Source: Cellulomonas sp. S1-8
GTDB taxonomy: Bacteria; Actinomycetota; Actinomycetes; Actinomycetales; Cellulomonadaceae
Length of the DNA: 64,000 nt
Assembly (NCBI RefSeq): GCF_026184235.1
Contig: NZ_CP110806.1
Coordinates: 4,340,001-4,404,000, forward strand
Direction of reading: 5' to 3'
Part shown: piece by piece, positions 1 through 8,537 of the stretch
Position numbering within the stretch: position 1 is the first letter of the stretch
Layout of the letters: the number at the start of each line of letters is the position of its first letter
Notes under the pieces: model-generated
What the model was told of the DNA's origin: nothing
The model's input: only the letters and a program-made list of their open reading frames with translations
The model's database searches: none
Made by a program: the position numbers and the translations under genes

Positions 1-21
1 CGTGGCACGCGTCCTCCTTGC

Positions 22-708
22 TCAGACGGTGCCGAGGCGCCCGTCCACCATCTCGAGCACGCGGTCGCAGTGCTCCAGCACGTCATGGTCGTGGGTGACC
101 ATCACCGTAGCGACCCCGAACTCGTGGGTCTGCCGCGCGAGCAGCTCGACGATCTCGTGGCTGCGCCGTCGGTCGAGCGCCGCGGTCGGCTCGTCGACGA
201 GCAGCACGGACGGTGACGCGACGAGCGCCCGCGCGATGCCGACGCGCTGCCGCTCGCCGCCCGACAGCTTCCCGGGACGTCGGTCCGCGCGATCGGCCAT
301 GCCGACCGCGGCGAGGAGCTGCTCGGGCGGGGTCGCGGCGCGGCGGCCGGTGATCTTCTCGACCAGCCGCAGCTGGTCGATCGCCGTGAGCGCGGGCACG
401 AGGTTGCCGGACTGGAAGACGAATCCGAGGTTCTCGCGCCGGAAGCGCGCGAGCGCGCCGCCGGACAGCACGGCGAGGTCGGTCCCGCCGACGACGACGG
501 ACCCCGAGGTGGGTCGGGTCAGGCCGCCGGTGACGGCCAGCAGGCTCGACTTGCCCGCGCCGGACGGTCCGACGACGGCGACGATCTCGCCCGGTGCGAC
601 CGTGAGGTCGACGTGATCCAGGGCGGTGACCTGCGTGTCGCCGTCGCCGAACGTCAGGGTGACGTTCGACAGCGCGAGACCGGTACGGGTCGTGGTGGTG
701 GTGGTCAT
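22..708 (-). CDS. ABC transporter ATP-binding protein (LolD/MacB type)
   Basis: This 228-residue cytoplasmic ATPase would power the membrane partner encoded just upstream. It has a Walker A motif (GPSGAGKSS, about residues 47-55), a Q-loop in FVFQSGN, the signature LSGGERQRVGIARAL and a Walker B followed by DEPTAALD, in the order and spacing of the LolD/MacB/FtsE class. The ATG at 708 was chosen because it overlaps the stop of the FtsX-type gene (ATGA), giving translational coupling; the longer open frame only reads through that gene. The substrate cannot be told from sequence; relatives export lipoproteins, peptides or antibiotics. Confidence 0.93.
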   Translation of the reverse strand: MTTTTTTRTGLALSNVTLTFGDGDTQVTALDHVDLTVAPGEIVAVVGPSGAGKSSLLAVTGGLTRPTSGSVVVGGTDLAVLSGGALARFRRENLGFVFQSGNLVPALTAIDQLRLVEKITGRRAATPPEQLLAAVGMADRADRRPGKLSGGERQRVGIARALVASPSVLLVDEPTAALDRRRSHEIVELLARQTHEFGVATVMVTHDHDVLEHCDRVLEMVDGRLGTV

Positions 709-1832
709 CGGTTCTCTCCCAGCGCGGTGAGGGGGTCGACACGGGCGATGCGCGCGGTGGCGACGGCTGCGCCGACCAGGCCGAGGCCGAGCAGGAGCGC
801 GGCGCCGAGCGCGATGGGTCCGGCCTCGAGCTCGAACGGCATGCCGGTCCCGACGAGCAGCGAGCCCAGCCCCAGGCCGAGGCCCAGACCGAGGCCGACG
901 GACGCGACGAGCATGATCGCGGCCTGCGCGAGCCCGTCGACCAGCAGGAACCGGGTCGATGCGCCGATGGCCCGCATGACCGCGAGCTCGCGCGTGCGCT
1001 GCACGGTCCACAGCGTGAAGAACGCGCCGACGACGAGCGCCGAGATGGCGTAGAGGAACCCCTGGATGAGCTGCATCGTCGTGATCTCGGCGGTGTAGCC
1101 GGGCGAGGAGCCGAACGCCTCGGCGATGGTGCGGCCGTCGGTGCCGGCCGTCGCGTCGCCGGCGGCGAGGTCGGGGGTGCCGTCGACGCCCCGCAGCGCG
1201 ACGACGCTCGCGGCGTCGTACGCCTCGGGGGGTGCGGCCTGCCCGGGCGGGGTGGCGGAGTGGATCTCCTGCCAGGTCCGCAGGTGCAGGAAGCCGATGT
1301 CGACGTGCCCGAACGTGCGCTGGTCCTGCGTGAACCCCACGACCTCGAGCTCCGTGCCGACACGGTCGATCGTCAGGACGTCGCCGATCTCGACGCCCTC
1401 GTCGCGGGCGGAGACCGACAGGACGACCTCGCCCTCGTCGGCGAGCGCGCGACCCTCACCGGTGGCGGGCTCGACGAACCCGCCGGGCTCGATGCCGAGC
1501 AGGGTCAGGTCGACCGGCGTGCCGTCCTCGTTCTTCGCGTTGACGATGGCCGTGCCGAGCAGCTCGGCGTCCGCGACGTCGTCGCGAGCGGCCCAGGCGT
1601 CGCGCGCGTCCGACGTGACGACGCTGCGGGTGAACGCGGAGTCCGTCTTGGTGCCGCCCTCGAAGGCGACGGCGTCCAGGGGGCTGCGCAGCAGACCGGA
1701 GACCCCGTCGACGACGAGGCCGGACGACAGGCCGGACAGCAGGACCATGAGGACCGCGATGAGCGCGACGACCGCGCCCATGAGTCCGAACCGGGTACGC
1801 GCGAAGGTGAGCTCGCGCAGGGCGAGGAACAC
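705..1832 (-). CDS. FtsX-like ABC permease
   Basis: This 375-residue membrane protein has the DevC/MacB-half layout: one N-terminal membrane helix (about residues 17-40), a large extracytoplasmic domain (about 45-250) and three C-terminal helices with the FtsX signature around VQRTRELAVMRAIGAS. It forms a two-gene operon with the overlapping ATP-binding protein, so the pair is a likely MacB-like exporter or mechanotransmission complex. No periplasmic adaptor or two-component system lies in view, although the operon may continue beyond the left edge. A long palindrome lies 32-76 bp upstream of the start and probably controls it. Confidence 0.9.
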   Translation of the reverse strand: MFLALRELTFARTRFGLMGAVVALIAVLMVLLSGLSSGLVVDGVSGLLRSPLDAVAFEGGTKTDSAFTRSVVTSDARDAWAARDDVADAELLGTAIVNAKNEDGTPVDLTLLGIEPGGFVEPATGEGRALADEGEVVLSVSARDEGVEIGDVLTIDRVGTELEVVGFTQDQRTFGHVDIGFLHLRTWQEIHSATPPGQAAPPEAYDAASVVALRGVDGTPDLAAGDATAGTDGRTIAEAFGSSPGYTAEITTMQLIQGFLYAISALVVGAFFTLWTVQRTRELAVMRAIGASTRFLLVDGLAQAAIMLVASVGLGLGLGLGLGSLLVGTGMPFELEAGPIALGAALLLGLGLVGAAVATARIARVDPLTALGENR

Positions 1833-1863
1833 AGGTGGAGGCCTCTCGACGGACGGCCCGCAT

Positions 1864-1908
1864 CTTGTTGACGCGGTGTCGACATCTTATCGACGTCGCG
1901 TCGACAAG
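1864..1908. promoter_or_regulatory. 45-bp nested palindrome upstream of the ABC/FtsX operon
   Basis: Outer arms CTTGTTGACGCG (1864-1875) and CGCGTCGACAAG (1897-1908) match at 11 of 12 positions, and inner arms GTCGA (1878-1882) and TCGAC (1890-1894) share the same centre at 1886. Within it, GTYGAC-like half-sites recur about every 11-12 bp, near one helical turn. This suits a dimeric or tetrameric repressor site covering the promoter of the 1832 gene. It lies between two genes that both read leftward, so it is less likely to serve as a terminator. Confidence 0.6.
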
Positions 1909-1920
1909 ACGCCGTCCGCG

Positions 1921-2697
1921 TCACGATGTGAGGAGATCCACAACGAGCCCGGTCGCGATCGTCACCATGACCGCCGCGATCACGGCGTCGAGGACGCGCC
2001 AGGCCGTCGGCCGCGCGAACACCGGCCGCAGCAGCGCGGCACCGAAGCCCAGACCCGTGAACCACAGCACGCTGCCGAGCGCGGCACCCGCCGCGAACCA
2101 CCACCGCGCGTCCCCGTGCCCCGTCGCGACGGATCCCAGCAGCACGACGGTGTCGAGGTACACGTGCGGGTTGAGCCACGTCAGCGCGAGCGCCGTCGCG
2201 GCCACCGCACCGAGTGACACCGGATGCCCGGACGACGCCCCGGCGCCCCCACCCCCCGCGACCGGAACACCGGTCACGGTCCCGACCCTCGAACCGGGAG
2301 CCAGGTTCCGGTCGGCATGGGCTGCGGCCGCGACCGGTACACCGGTCACGTTCTCGAGGGCCGGACGGGGAGGCATGGTCCGGTCGGCGGGCGTCTCGAC
2401 GACGAGGGTGGCGTCACCCCGGATCGCGCGACGGGCCGCGAGCGCGCCGTACGTGAGCAGCACGACCGCACCGAGGACGGTCATGGCGACGGTGAGCGGG
2501 CGGCTCGACGCGATCACCGTCCCCACGCCGGCGACGCCGACCGCGATGAGCACCGCGTCGGACACCGCGCAGATCGCGACGACGAGGCCGACGTGCTCGC
2601 GTCGCAGCCCCTGGCGCAGGACGTACGCGTTCTGCGCGCCGATCGCGACGATGAGGGCGAGCCCGAACCCCAGGCCGGCGACCGCTGATGACCACAT
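1921..2697 (-). CDS. LysE/ArgO family amino-acid exporter
   Basis: A 258-residue inner-membrane exporter, probably for basic amino acids. The N-terminal hydrophobic helix followed by AIGAQNAYVLRQGLRR is the LysE/ArgO hallmark, and the C-terminal half carries LTWLNPHVYLDTV, also typical. The start at 2697 is preferred over 2748 because it begins exactly at the conserved first helix and leaves a 70-bp divergent promoter shared with the ArgP-like regulator. The loop between the two halves is unusually long (about 60 residues, Gly/Ala/Pro rich) and contains the motif VTGVPV twice, encoded by a dispersed DNA repeat, so the loop seems to have grown by repeat insertion. Confidence 0.92.
   Translation of the reverse strand: MWSSAVAGLGFGLALIVAIGAQNAYVLRQGLRREHVGLVVAICAVSDAVLIAVGVAGVGTVIASSRPLTVAMTVLGAVVLLTYGALAARRAIRGDATLVVETPADRTMPPRPALENVTGVPVAAAAHADRNLAPGSRVGTVTGVPVAGGGGAGASSGHPVSLGAVAATALALTWLNPHVYLDTVVLLGSVATGHGDARWWFAAGAALGSVLWFTGLGFGAALLRPVFARPTAWRVLDAVIAAVMVTIATGLVVDLLTS
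2263..2316. repeat. 54-bp dispersed repeat inside the LysE-type gene
   Basis: This stretch begins CGGAACACCGGTCAC and ends GGTTCCGGTCGGC. A copy of identical length in reverse orientation lies at 49111-49164, with the first 15 bases identical and the last 22 nearly so. A second fragment of the same family follows at about 2331-2350 (GACCGGTACACCGGTC, a perfect palindrome with a 2-nt centre). Here the repeat is translated in frame within the LysE loop. Confidence 0.65.
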
Positions 2698-2767
2698 GCC
2701 GCCGACGCTAGGCGGCGGCGGCTCATCAGACCAGCGAAGGTTCTGCACGGACCATTAGCGTTGCTGC

Positions 2768-3667
2768 ATGAGTGACTGGGACCTCGGGCAGCTGCGCGCG
2801 CTCGCCGCCGTCGCCGACCTCGGCACGTTCGACGCCGCCGCGCGCGCCCTGCACGTGACGCCGTCGGCCGTCAGCCAGCGCATCAAGGCCCTCGAGCAGA
2901 CCGCCGGCGCCGTGCTGCTGCGCCGCGACCGGCCCGTCCGCCCCACCGCCGCGGGCGAACCGCTGGTCCGCCTCGCCCGCCAGCTCGACGCCCTCACCAC
3001 CGACGCCACCCGCCACCTCACGGGTGACGCCGCCGTCCCGCAGGTCACGCTCGCCGTCAACGGCGACTCCCTGACCACGTGGGTGCTGCCCGCGCTCGCG
3101 CCGCTCGCCGGGCGCGTCGCGCTGCACCTGGTGCGCGAGGACCAGGACCGCTCGGCCGACCTGCTGCGCGACGGTTCCGTCATGGGCGCGGTCACGTCGC
3201 AGGCCGTCGCGGTGCAGGGCTGCACGGTCGAGCCGCTGGGCGTCATGCGGTACCGGCCCATGGCCACGCCCGCGTTCGCGGCCCGGTGGTTCGGGGACGC
3301 GTGGCGCGACGACGGCGTGCGTCCCGCGGCGCTCGCCGTCGCGCCCGTCGTCGTGTTCGACGCCGCCGACCGCCTGCAGGACCGCTGGCTGCGACGACGG
3401 CGCGTCGACCCGGCACGTCCACCGCGGCACCTGGTGCCCGCGTCCGCGGACTTCGCGGCGGCGGTGCGCCTCGGGTTCGGCTGGGGCATGCTCCCGGGCC
3501 AGCAGGCCGACGACGACGAGCGCGCCGGACGGCTGGTGCGTCTGACCGCCGACGTCGTCGACGTGCCGCTGCTCTGGCAGCAGTGGGCGCTGCGCACGGC
3601 CGCGCTGGACGCCGTCGCGGCGGCCCTCCGCACGGCGGCCACCTCGGCCCTCCTCCCGCCACCCTGA
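2768..3667 (+). CDS. LysR-family regulator, ArgP/LysG type
   Basis: This 299-residue regulator has an N-terminal winged helix-turn-helix (about residues 5-62, including TFDAAARALHVTPSAVSQRIKAL) and a C-terminal effector-binding domain. Its divergent placement 70 bp from a LysE/ArgO exporter is the classic ArgP/argO or LysG/lysE arrangement, in which the regulator senses lysine or arginine and switches the exporter on. The shared intergenic region would hold the LysR-type binding sites. The ATG follows closely on the intergenic region with no competing upstream start. The family is clear; which amino acid it senses is inferred from the neighbour. Confidence 0.93.
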   Translation: MSDWDLGQLRALAAVADLGTFDAAARALHVTPSAVSQRIKALEQTAGAVLLRRDRPVRPTAAGEPLVRLARQLDALTTDATRHLTGDAAVPQVTLAVNGDSLTTWVLPALAPLAGRVALHLVREDQDRSADLLRDGSVMGAVTSQAVAVQGCTVEPLGVMRYRPMATPAFAARWFGDAWRDDGVRPAALAVAPVVVFDAADRLQDRWLRRRRVDPARPPRHLVPASADFAAAVRLGFGWGMLPGQQADDDERAGRLVRLTADVVDVPLLWQQWALRTAALDAVAAALRTAATSALLPPP

Positions 3668-3703
3668 CCCCACCCTCACCCGCACCCGGTCCGGCGAGCT
3701 CGA

Positions 3704-3742
3704 CCTTCGGCGGCTACCCGGGGGGCGGAGAGCCGCCGAAGG
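3704..3742. terminator. Bidirectional terminator hairpin
   Basis: Perfect 12-bp arms CCTTCGGCGGCT and AGCCGCCGAAGG enclose a 15-nt G-rich loop. It lies between the converging ends of the ArgP-type gene (stop at 3667) and the FAD oxidoreductase gene (stop at 3788). There is no strong U-tract, as is common in high-GC actinobacteria. Confidence 0.75.
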
Positions 3743-3787
3743 ACGAGGTCGTCGGTGAGAGAGGCAGACCCGCGCGGGGCCCGCCCG

Positions 3788-5194
3788 TCAGGGGGTGCGG
3801 AACGCGTGGCCCGCCAGCAGGACGCCGTCCGGGTCGTACCGACGCGACAGCTCGGCCAGGCGTGACCGCGTCGGCGCCGGGTACACGCGCTCGGCCCAGA
3901 CCCGCCCGTGGCCGGCCGCGAAGTTGGGGAACCCGCCGGGCCGCGTCCACGGCGCCAGGCCGCGGGCGATCCGGGCGGTGTCGGCGGCGACCGCGACCGC
4001 GTCGGCCGTCCCCGGCTCCGCGAGGCCGACGGTGAACAGCGACCACGTCGCCGCACGCGACGGCACCGCGTCCGGGACGGCCGGCTGCCGCGACGCCGCA
4101 CCGCCCAGGTGCCGGACCTCGACCACCACCTGCGCGCACGACGACCCGGCGCCGACGAGCTCGACGAGGCGCTCGACCGGCTCCGGGCCCAGGTCCTCGA
4201 GCAGCAGGTGCGACTCGTGCGTCGGCATCGGCTCGTCGGGGTCGCCGTGCACCGTGCCGATCGCCGCGTACGGCATCACGTCGACGGTGTCGACGAGCAC
4301 CGGTGCCGCCGCCCGCAGCGGGGCGAGCACTCGCGCCCCCGACGCCGCGTCCCCCGTCCAGGCGAACCGCACGGCGACGGTCGGCCGGCCCGCGAGCGCC
4401 TCGGGGACCCCGGGCAGCGCGGGCAGGCGCATGACCGCGAGCGACGTCGTGGCCTGCGCCGGCAGCCGGGTCGCCCACCGCGCCCACACCTGCACGACGC
4501 GGTCGACGTCGGCGAACCACACGGCGCCCGCGTACAGCTCGGGCTGGTCGACGAGGTCGATCTCGGCGGCGACGACGACGCCCAGCGCGCCGCGCCCGCC
4601 ACGCAGCCCCCAGAACAGGTCGGGCTCGTCGGTCGGTGTCGCGCGCCGCAGCACCCCGTCGCCGGTGACCACGTCGAAGGCCGTCACCCGGTCCGAGGAC
4701 ACGCCGAGCGTGCGCGCGAGGGGCCCGTGACCGCCGCCCGTCAGGTAGCCGACGACGCCGACGCCCGGCGCCGACCCGCACACCGGGGCGAGCCCGTACG
4801 GCGCGGCCGCCGCCACGACCTGCGCCCACCGCACGCCCGCACCGAGGTGCGCGCTGCCCAGCGCCGGCAGCAGGGTGAGGTGGTCGAGCGCGGCCGTCGA
4901 GACCAGGACGGCGCCGTCGAGGCCCGCCGACGCGCCGTGCCCCGTGCCCTGCACGGCGACGGGCACCCCGTGCTCCCCCGCGGCGCGGACGACGTGCGCG
5001 ACCTCGCGCGGCGTGCGCGGTGCGGCGACGAGCGCGGGCCGACGGGCGAGCGCGAGGTTGACCGTCGCGGCCAGGGCCGCGTGCTCGGCCGTGCCCGGCA
5101 GGTGCACCGGCACCAGCCCGTCGAGCGCGTCGGCGAGCGCCCGGGCTCGCGTCGGCAGGGGCGTCACGGTGTCGGTCTGCTGCGGCACGTCCAC
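3788..5194 (-). CDS. FAD-binding oxidoreductase (PCMH/BBE family)
   Basis: A 468-residue flavoenzyme with an N-terminal PCMH-type FAD domain (about residues 45-215: TPREVAHVVRAAGEHGVPVAV, then GTGHGAS with the His that commonly binds FAD covalently, then TGGGHGPLARTLG) and a C-terminal berberine-bridge-enzyme segment (NFAAGHGRVWAERVY, then RYDPDGVLLAGH). Family members oxidise alcohols, sugars or alkaloids with oxygen. No secretion signal is visible, so it should be cytoplasmic. The GTG start at 5194 has an AGGGAG ribosome site nearby. A second family member lies at 61204-62526. The substrate is unknown. Confidence 0.88.
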   Translation of the reverse strand: MDVPQQTDTVTPLPTRARALADALDGLVPVHLPGTAEHAALAATVNLALARRPALVAAPRTPREVAHVVRAAGEHGVPVAVQGTGHGASAGLDGAVLVSTAALDHLTLLPALGSAHLGAGVRWAQVVAAAAPYGLAPVCGSAPGVGVVGYLTGGGHGPLARTLGVSSDRVTAFDVVTGDGVLRRATPTDEPDLFWGLRGGRGALGVVVAAEIDLVDQPELYAGAVWFADVDRVVQVWARWATRLPAQATTSLAVMRLPALPGVPEALAGRPTVAVRFAWTGDAASGARVLAPLRAAAPVLVDTVDVMPYAAIGTVHGDPDEPMPTHESHLLLEDLGPEPVERLVELVGAGSSCAQVVVEVRHLGGAASRQPAVPDAVPSRAATWSLFTVGLAEPGTADAVAVAADTARIARGLAPWTRPGGFPNFAAGHGRVWAERVYPAPTRSRLAELSRRYDPDGVLLAGHAFRTP

Positions 5195-5295
5195 ACACGC
5201 TCCCTGTCGTCGTCACGTCAATCGCGTCGGTCGGACAGGAGTGCGCCCGCCCGCCGCTGATACGCCACGATCGGGTGGTGCCGCATCGGTGCAGG

Positions 5296-6261
5296 TCAGG
5301 CGTCCGGATCCGTCGCCGCCGTGAGCCGGGCACCCACGTCGCGGACGCACGCCCGCAGCTCCGGGCCGCCGACGACCCGGAACGGCACGGGCACGGCGGC
5401 GAGCTGCTGCGCGTACCAGACGGGGTCGCTCGTGGAGCCGACCAGGCGCGTCGTCGTCGCGTCGAGGGCGTCGAGGCGCCCCAGCGCACCCGGCAGCTCG
5501 CGCGCGACGTCCGCGAGCGGGGCCTGCACCAGCACCTCGACGTCGTACTCCCAGCCCTGCGCCAGGTGCTCCTCGAGCAGGGCGACGGGGTCGACGTCCG
5601 GGGCGGGCGCGGCCGTGCCCGCCAGGGTGCGGGCCGTGAGCACACGGTCGACCCGGTAGGTCCGCACCGCGTCGCCGTCGTGCCGCCGGCACACGAGGTA
5701 CCAGCGGCCGTGCCGGACGACGACGGCCCACGCGTCCACGTCCGCGTCCCACTCGCGGCCGGACTCCGAGCGGTACCGGACGCGGACGGGACGGTGGTCC
5801 GCGCACGCCTGCACGAGGGTCGCGGTCACGACGGGGTCGGGGCGGGCAGCGGCGCGGTCCGGGGCTGCGGCGGTGGCGCGGCGCACGGCCGTGGCCTGCG
5901 CGGCGACCGGCTCCGGCAGCGCGCGCAGCAGCGTGTCGAGCGCGGACGCGACGGGGTCGGTGCGGTCGCGCACGTCGTGGTGGCCGTCGAGCACCGCCAT
6001 GACCAGGCCCAGCGCCTCGTCGGCACCGAACACCAGGGGCGGCAGCCGCACGCCGCGTCCCACCCGGTACCCGCCGTACGGGCCGCGCACCGACGTCACC
6101 GGGATCCCGGCCTCCCGCAGGACCGCCACGTAGCGACGCGCCGCGCGCTCGGACACCCCGAGGGCGTCGGCCAGGCCCGCGGCGGTGATCCCCGGGGTGG
6201 CCTGCAGCTCGGCGAGCGCGAGCAGCGCGCGGGACGTGGGGCTGGTGTCGTGCGTCGTCAT
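5296..6261 (-). CDS. YafY/PafC-like WYL-domain transcriptional regulator
   Basis: This 321-residue regulator has an N-terminal HTH_11-type winged helix (about residues 8-65: ITAAGLADALGVSERAARRYVAVLR, then GPYGGYRVG) and a central WYL domain (about 135-205, RWYLVCRRHDGDAVRTYRVDRV) that binds ligands or nucleic acid, followed by a WCX-type C-terminal part. It is divergent from the DinB-like gene starting at 6349 (88-bp gap), a frequent pairing that suggests it controls that neighbour. The start is the ATG at 6261; longer readings run through the opposite-strand gene and are not credible. Confidence 0.9.
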   Translation of the reverse strand: MTTHDTSPTSRALLALAELQATPGITAAGLADALGVSERAARRYVAVLREAGIPVTSVRGPYGGYRVGRGVRLPPLVFGADEALGLVMAVLDGHHDVRDRTDPVASALDTLLRALPEPVAAQATAVRRATAAAPDRAAARPDPVVTATLVQACADHRPVRVRYRSESGREWDADVDAWAVVVRHGRWYLVCRRHDGDAVRTYRVDRVLTARTLAGTAAPAPDVDPVALLEEHLAQGWEYDVEVLVQAPLADVARELPGALGRLDALDATTTRLVGSTSDPVWYAQQLAAVPVPFRVVGGPELRACVRDVGARLTAATDPDA

Positions 6262-6348
6262 GGCGCGCTCCCCGCGGACGGCCGGCCCGCGGGGCTCGCG
6301 GGTGGAACCGGCAGCGGATCGTCCGGAACCGACCCTACGGTCGCTCGC

Positions 6349-6921
6349 ATGACCGAGACCACCCCACCGGGGCCGCCCGCACTGGACACCTCCATCCACG
6401 AGCCCGCGCTGGACGCCGGCGAGGTCGACCTGCTGCTCTTCATGCTCGAGCGGACGCGCGCGACGTTCGCGTGGAAGGTCGGCGGCCTCGACGCCGAGGC
6501 GCTGCGCCGCCCGTTCCCGCCGTCGCAGATGACGCTCGGCGGCCTGGTCAAGCACCTGGCCTTCGTCGAGGAGGACATGGTGGTGCGCTGGCTCGGCGTC
6601 GGCGGGTACGGCGCACCGTGGAACGCCACGACGCCGGACGACTGGCCCGGCTGGGACTGGCGGTCGGCCACCGACGACTCCCCGGCCGACCTGTACGGGT
6701 GGTGGCAGGCGGCCGTCGAGCGGTCCCGCGCCGTGTGGGCGAGCCTGACGGCCGACGGCGGGCTCGACGAGCCGGCGGGCATCGAGTGGCCCGACGGGCA
6801 GCCCAACCGGCGCCGCGTCCTCGTCGACCTCAACGCCGAGTACGCCCGCCACCTCGGCCACGCGGACCTGTTCCGCGAGGCGATCGACGGGCTCGTCGGG
6901 GAGGACCCGCCGCAGCCGTGA
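6349..6921 (+). CDS. DinB/DUF664-family protein
   Basis: A 190-residue DinB-like four-helix-bundle protein. The pattern TLGGLVKHLAFVEEDMVVRWL holds the first metal-binding His and EYARHLGHADLFREAIDG the C-terminal His pair, the usual metal triad of this superfamily (bacillithiol or mycothiol-dependent transferases and hydrolases). Actinobacteria use mycothiol, so a mycothiol-dependent detoxifying role is possible but not shown. The divergent WYL regulator is its likely controller. A second DinB-like protein lies at 42184-42768. Confidence 0.85.
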   Translation: MTETTPPGPPALDTSIHEPALDAGEVDLLLFMLERTRATFAWKVGGLDAEALRRPFPPSQMTLGGLVKHLAFVEEDMVVRWLGVGGYGAPWNATTPDDWPGWDWRSATDDSPADLYGWWQAAVERSRAVWASLTADGGLDEPAGIEWPDGQPNRRRVLVDLNAEYARHLGHADLFREAIDGLVGEDPPQP

Positions 6922-6996
6922 GCGGCGGGGCGACGGGGGCGTGCGGTTCGCGGGGTCGCTGCCGTCCGGAGGACGCCAGGGCCGGCCGCGCGCCCG

Positions 6997-7185
6997 TCAG
7001 GCGGGCGAGCCGGCCGTCGGAGGGAACTCGGGCGCCGGCCCACCGAAGAAGCACTGGCACGGGCCGTCGAGGTGGCGGAACGGTGTGCCGGGCCGAGCCG
7101 CGCACGGCACGGGGGCCGCGGGAGCGGACCGCTTCTCGCGCACGACGCGGGGGTCCGGCAGCAGCAGCCGTAGCAGCGTGGTCAT
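6997..7185 (-). CDS. Small 62-residue hypothetical protein
   Basis: Not a recognised family. The ATG at 7185 is preceded by a strong GGAGGA ribosome site at good spacing, which is the main support. The peptide starts MTTLLRLLLPDPRVVREKR, has a Pro/Ala-rich middle and a C-terminal segment with a Cys-x-Cys pair (PCQCFFGGPAPEFPP). There is no convincing membrane helix or signal peptide. It is divergent from the VOC protein gene at 7419, and the 233-bp space between them holds no other visible gene. It could be a metal-binding or partner peptide; its function is unknown. Confidence 0.55.
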   Translation of the reverse strand: MTTLLRLLLPDPRVVREKRSAPAAPVPCAARPGTPFRHLDGPCQCFFGGPAPEFPPTAGSPA

Positions 7186-7418
7186 CGCGTCCTCCATCCC
7201 CCCGGGTCGTCGTGGTGCCGACACAGGCGAGGAGTGCCGGGCGGGTGCGAACGTACACCGTCGTCGGTCTCTCACCCTTGTATCGGCACGCAGAGCACCC
7301 CACCTGACCCTCGCACCGGATGGCACCGACCCTGCGCGTTGTCGGTGGTCGCCCCTAGCCTGGGTGCGTCGGATCGGACGACATCGCACCGCCCTCACTC
7401 GACCCGAGAGGCACGGCC

Positions 7419-7787
7419 ATGGCCCACGGCGACATCACGCACATCGACATCCCCGTCGCGGACGTCCACGCGGCGTCACGGTTCTACGGCACGCTCTTCG
7501 GCTGGGACATCCAGGAGGTGCCCGGCTTCGAGGGCTACCCGATGTGGTCGGCCCCGAACAAGATCAGCGGCGGCGGCCTCGCCCCCCGCAGCGACGGCTT
7601 CACCGCCCCGCGGAGCTACGTCGAGGTCGACTCGATCGACGACGTCCTGGCGCAGGCGACGCAGCTCGGCGGTGAGGTCCGCCTGCCGAAGAGCCCGATC
7701 GACGAGACGAGCTGGTGGGCGTCCTTCGTCGACCCCGACGGCAACGAGATCGGCCTGTTCGAGGGCCGGGTCAGCGGCGAGGGATGA
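7419..7787 (+). CDS. VOC (glyoxalase/bleomycin-resistance) family protein
   Basis: A 122-residue single-domain vicinal-oxygen-chelate protein: ITHIDIPVADVHAASRFYGTLFGWDI opens the first beta-alpha-beta-beta-beta unit, and SWWASFVDPDGNEIGLFEG closes the second with the conserved DPDGN-x-I-x-L-x-E. These proteins bind a metal or small molecule and either catalyse lyase or isomerase steps or sequester drugs. Nothing nearby defines the substrate. The ATG at 7419 fits the start of the domain. The 58-bp gap to the convergent gene downstream contains GGTCGACG-type repeats that could form a terminator. Confidence 0.88.
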   Translation: MAHGDITHIDIPVADVHAASRFYGTLFGWDIQEVPGFEGYPMWSAPNKISGGGLAPRSDGFTAPRSYVEVDSIDDVLAQATQLGGEVRLPKSPIDETSWWASFVDPDGNEIGLFEGRVSGEG

Positions 7788-7845
7788 CGGCCGGTCGACG
7801 CCGGTCGACGCCGACCGACGGCGACCGACGTCACGAGGGCGCGCC

Positions 7846-8316
7846 TCAGGCGTCGGGGCGCAGGGGCAGGACGAGCCGCGTGATGTTGGCGTCCGGGTCG
7901 CCGCCGGGCGCCGGGTCGGTCACGTACTCCTCCCAGAAGTCGCCCCGGCCGTCGACGCCGAGCACGGCACGGTCCTCCTCGACGCGAGCCCACGCGTCGT
8001 GCAGGCCCTCGTACGGGCCGGTGTGGATGAGCACGAGGGCCGCCCCTCCCGGCATCTCGACGACGTCGACGCCCTGCGACGACGTCCCCGGCGCGACACC
8101 CTCGACCGCGAACCCCGCCGCGAGCTCGACGGACTCGTCGGCCGTGCCGTGGTACCAGCCGAGGGCGGGACCGGTGATCGTCCACCCCTCGCGCTCCACG
8201 GCCCGGACCACCTGCGTGTATGCCGTGTCGTAGAACCCGCCGAGCTTCTTGATCGGCACCGTTGCCCGCACCGCAGCGATGGTGGCGGTGGGCAGTTCTG
8301 TCCGGATGGTCTCCAT
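7846..8316 (-). CDS. GyrI-like effector-binding domain protein
   Basis: A 156-residue stand-alone GyrI-like (AraC effector-binding, SOUL-type) domain: it begins ETIRTELPTATIAAVRATVP, has the central segment GWTITGPALGWYHGTADESVELAAGF and ends with a beta strand after PDANITRLVLPL. Such proteins bind small hydrophobic or cationic ligands and can protect targets or feed regulators; no DNA-binding domain is attached here. The ATG at 8316 sits at the start of the domain. Longer readings to 8520 are mostly basic low-complexity translation and were rejected. Confidence 0.85.
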   Translation of the reverse strand: METIRTELPTATIAAVRATVPIKKLGGFYDTAYTQVVRAVEREGWTITGPALGWYHGTADESVELAAGFAVEGVAPGTSSQGVDVVEMPGGAALVLIHTGPYEGLHDAWARVEEDRAVLGVDGRGDFWEEYVTDPAPGGDPDANITRLVLPLRPDA

Positions 8317-8537
8317 GGCGTCCCCCTCGTCGTTGAGCGCGTCCGCACCTATCCTGGCCGACCGCGCGCCCCCGCGGAACTCATCTGCGACCATTCCTCG
8401 GCGCGTGTGCGACCGAGACCGGTCCGGGTAGCGCTTCGACGACCGGACGAGGACCCGAGGACGTCCGGGCCGGGCCCGATCGGGTGGCCTCCGCCACTCG
8501 GGACGACGCCCGGGCGTCACGTCCGTACCGTGGGTGC

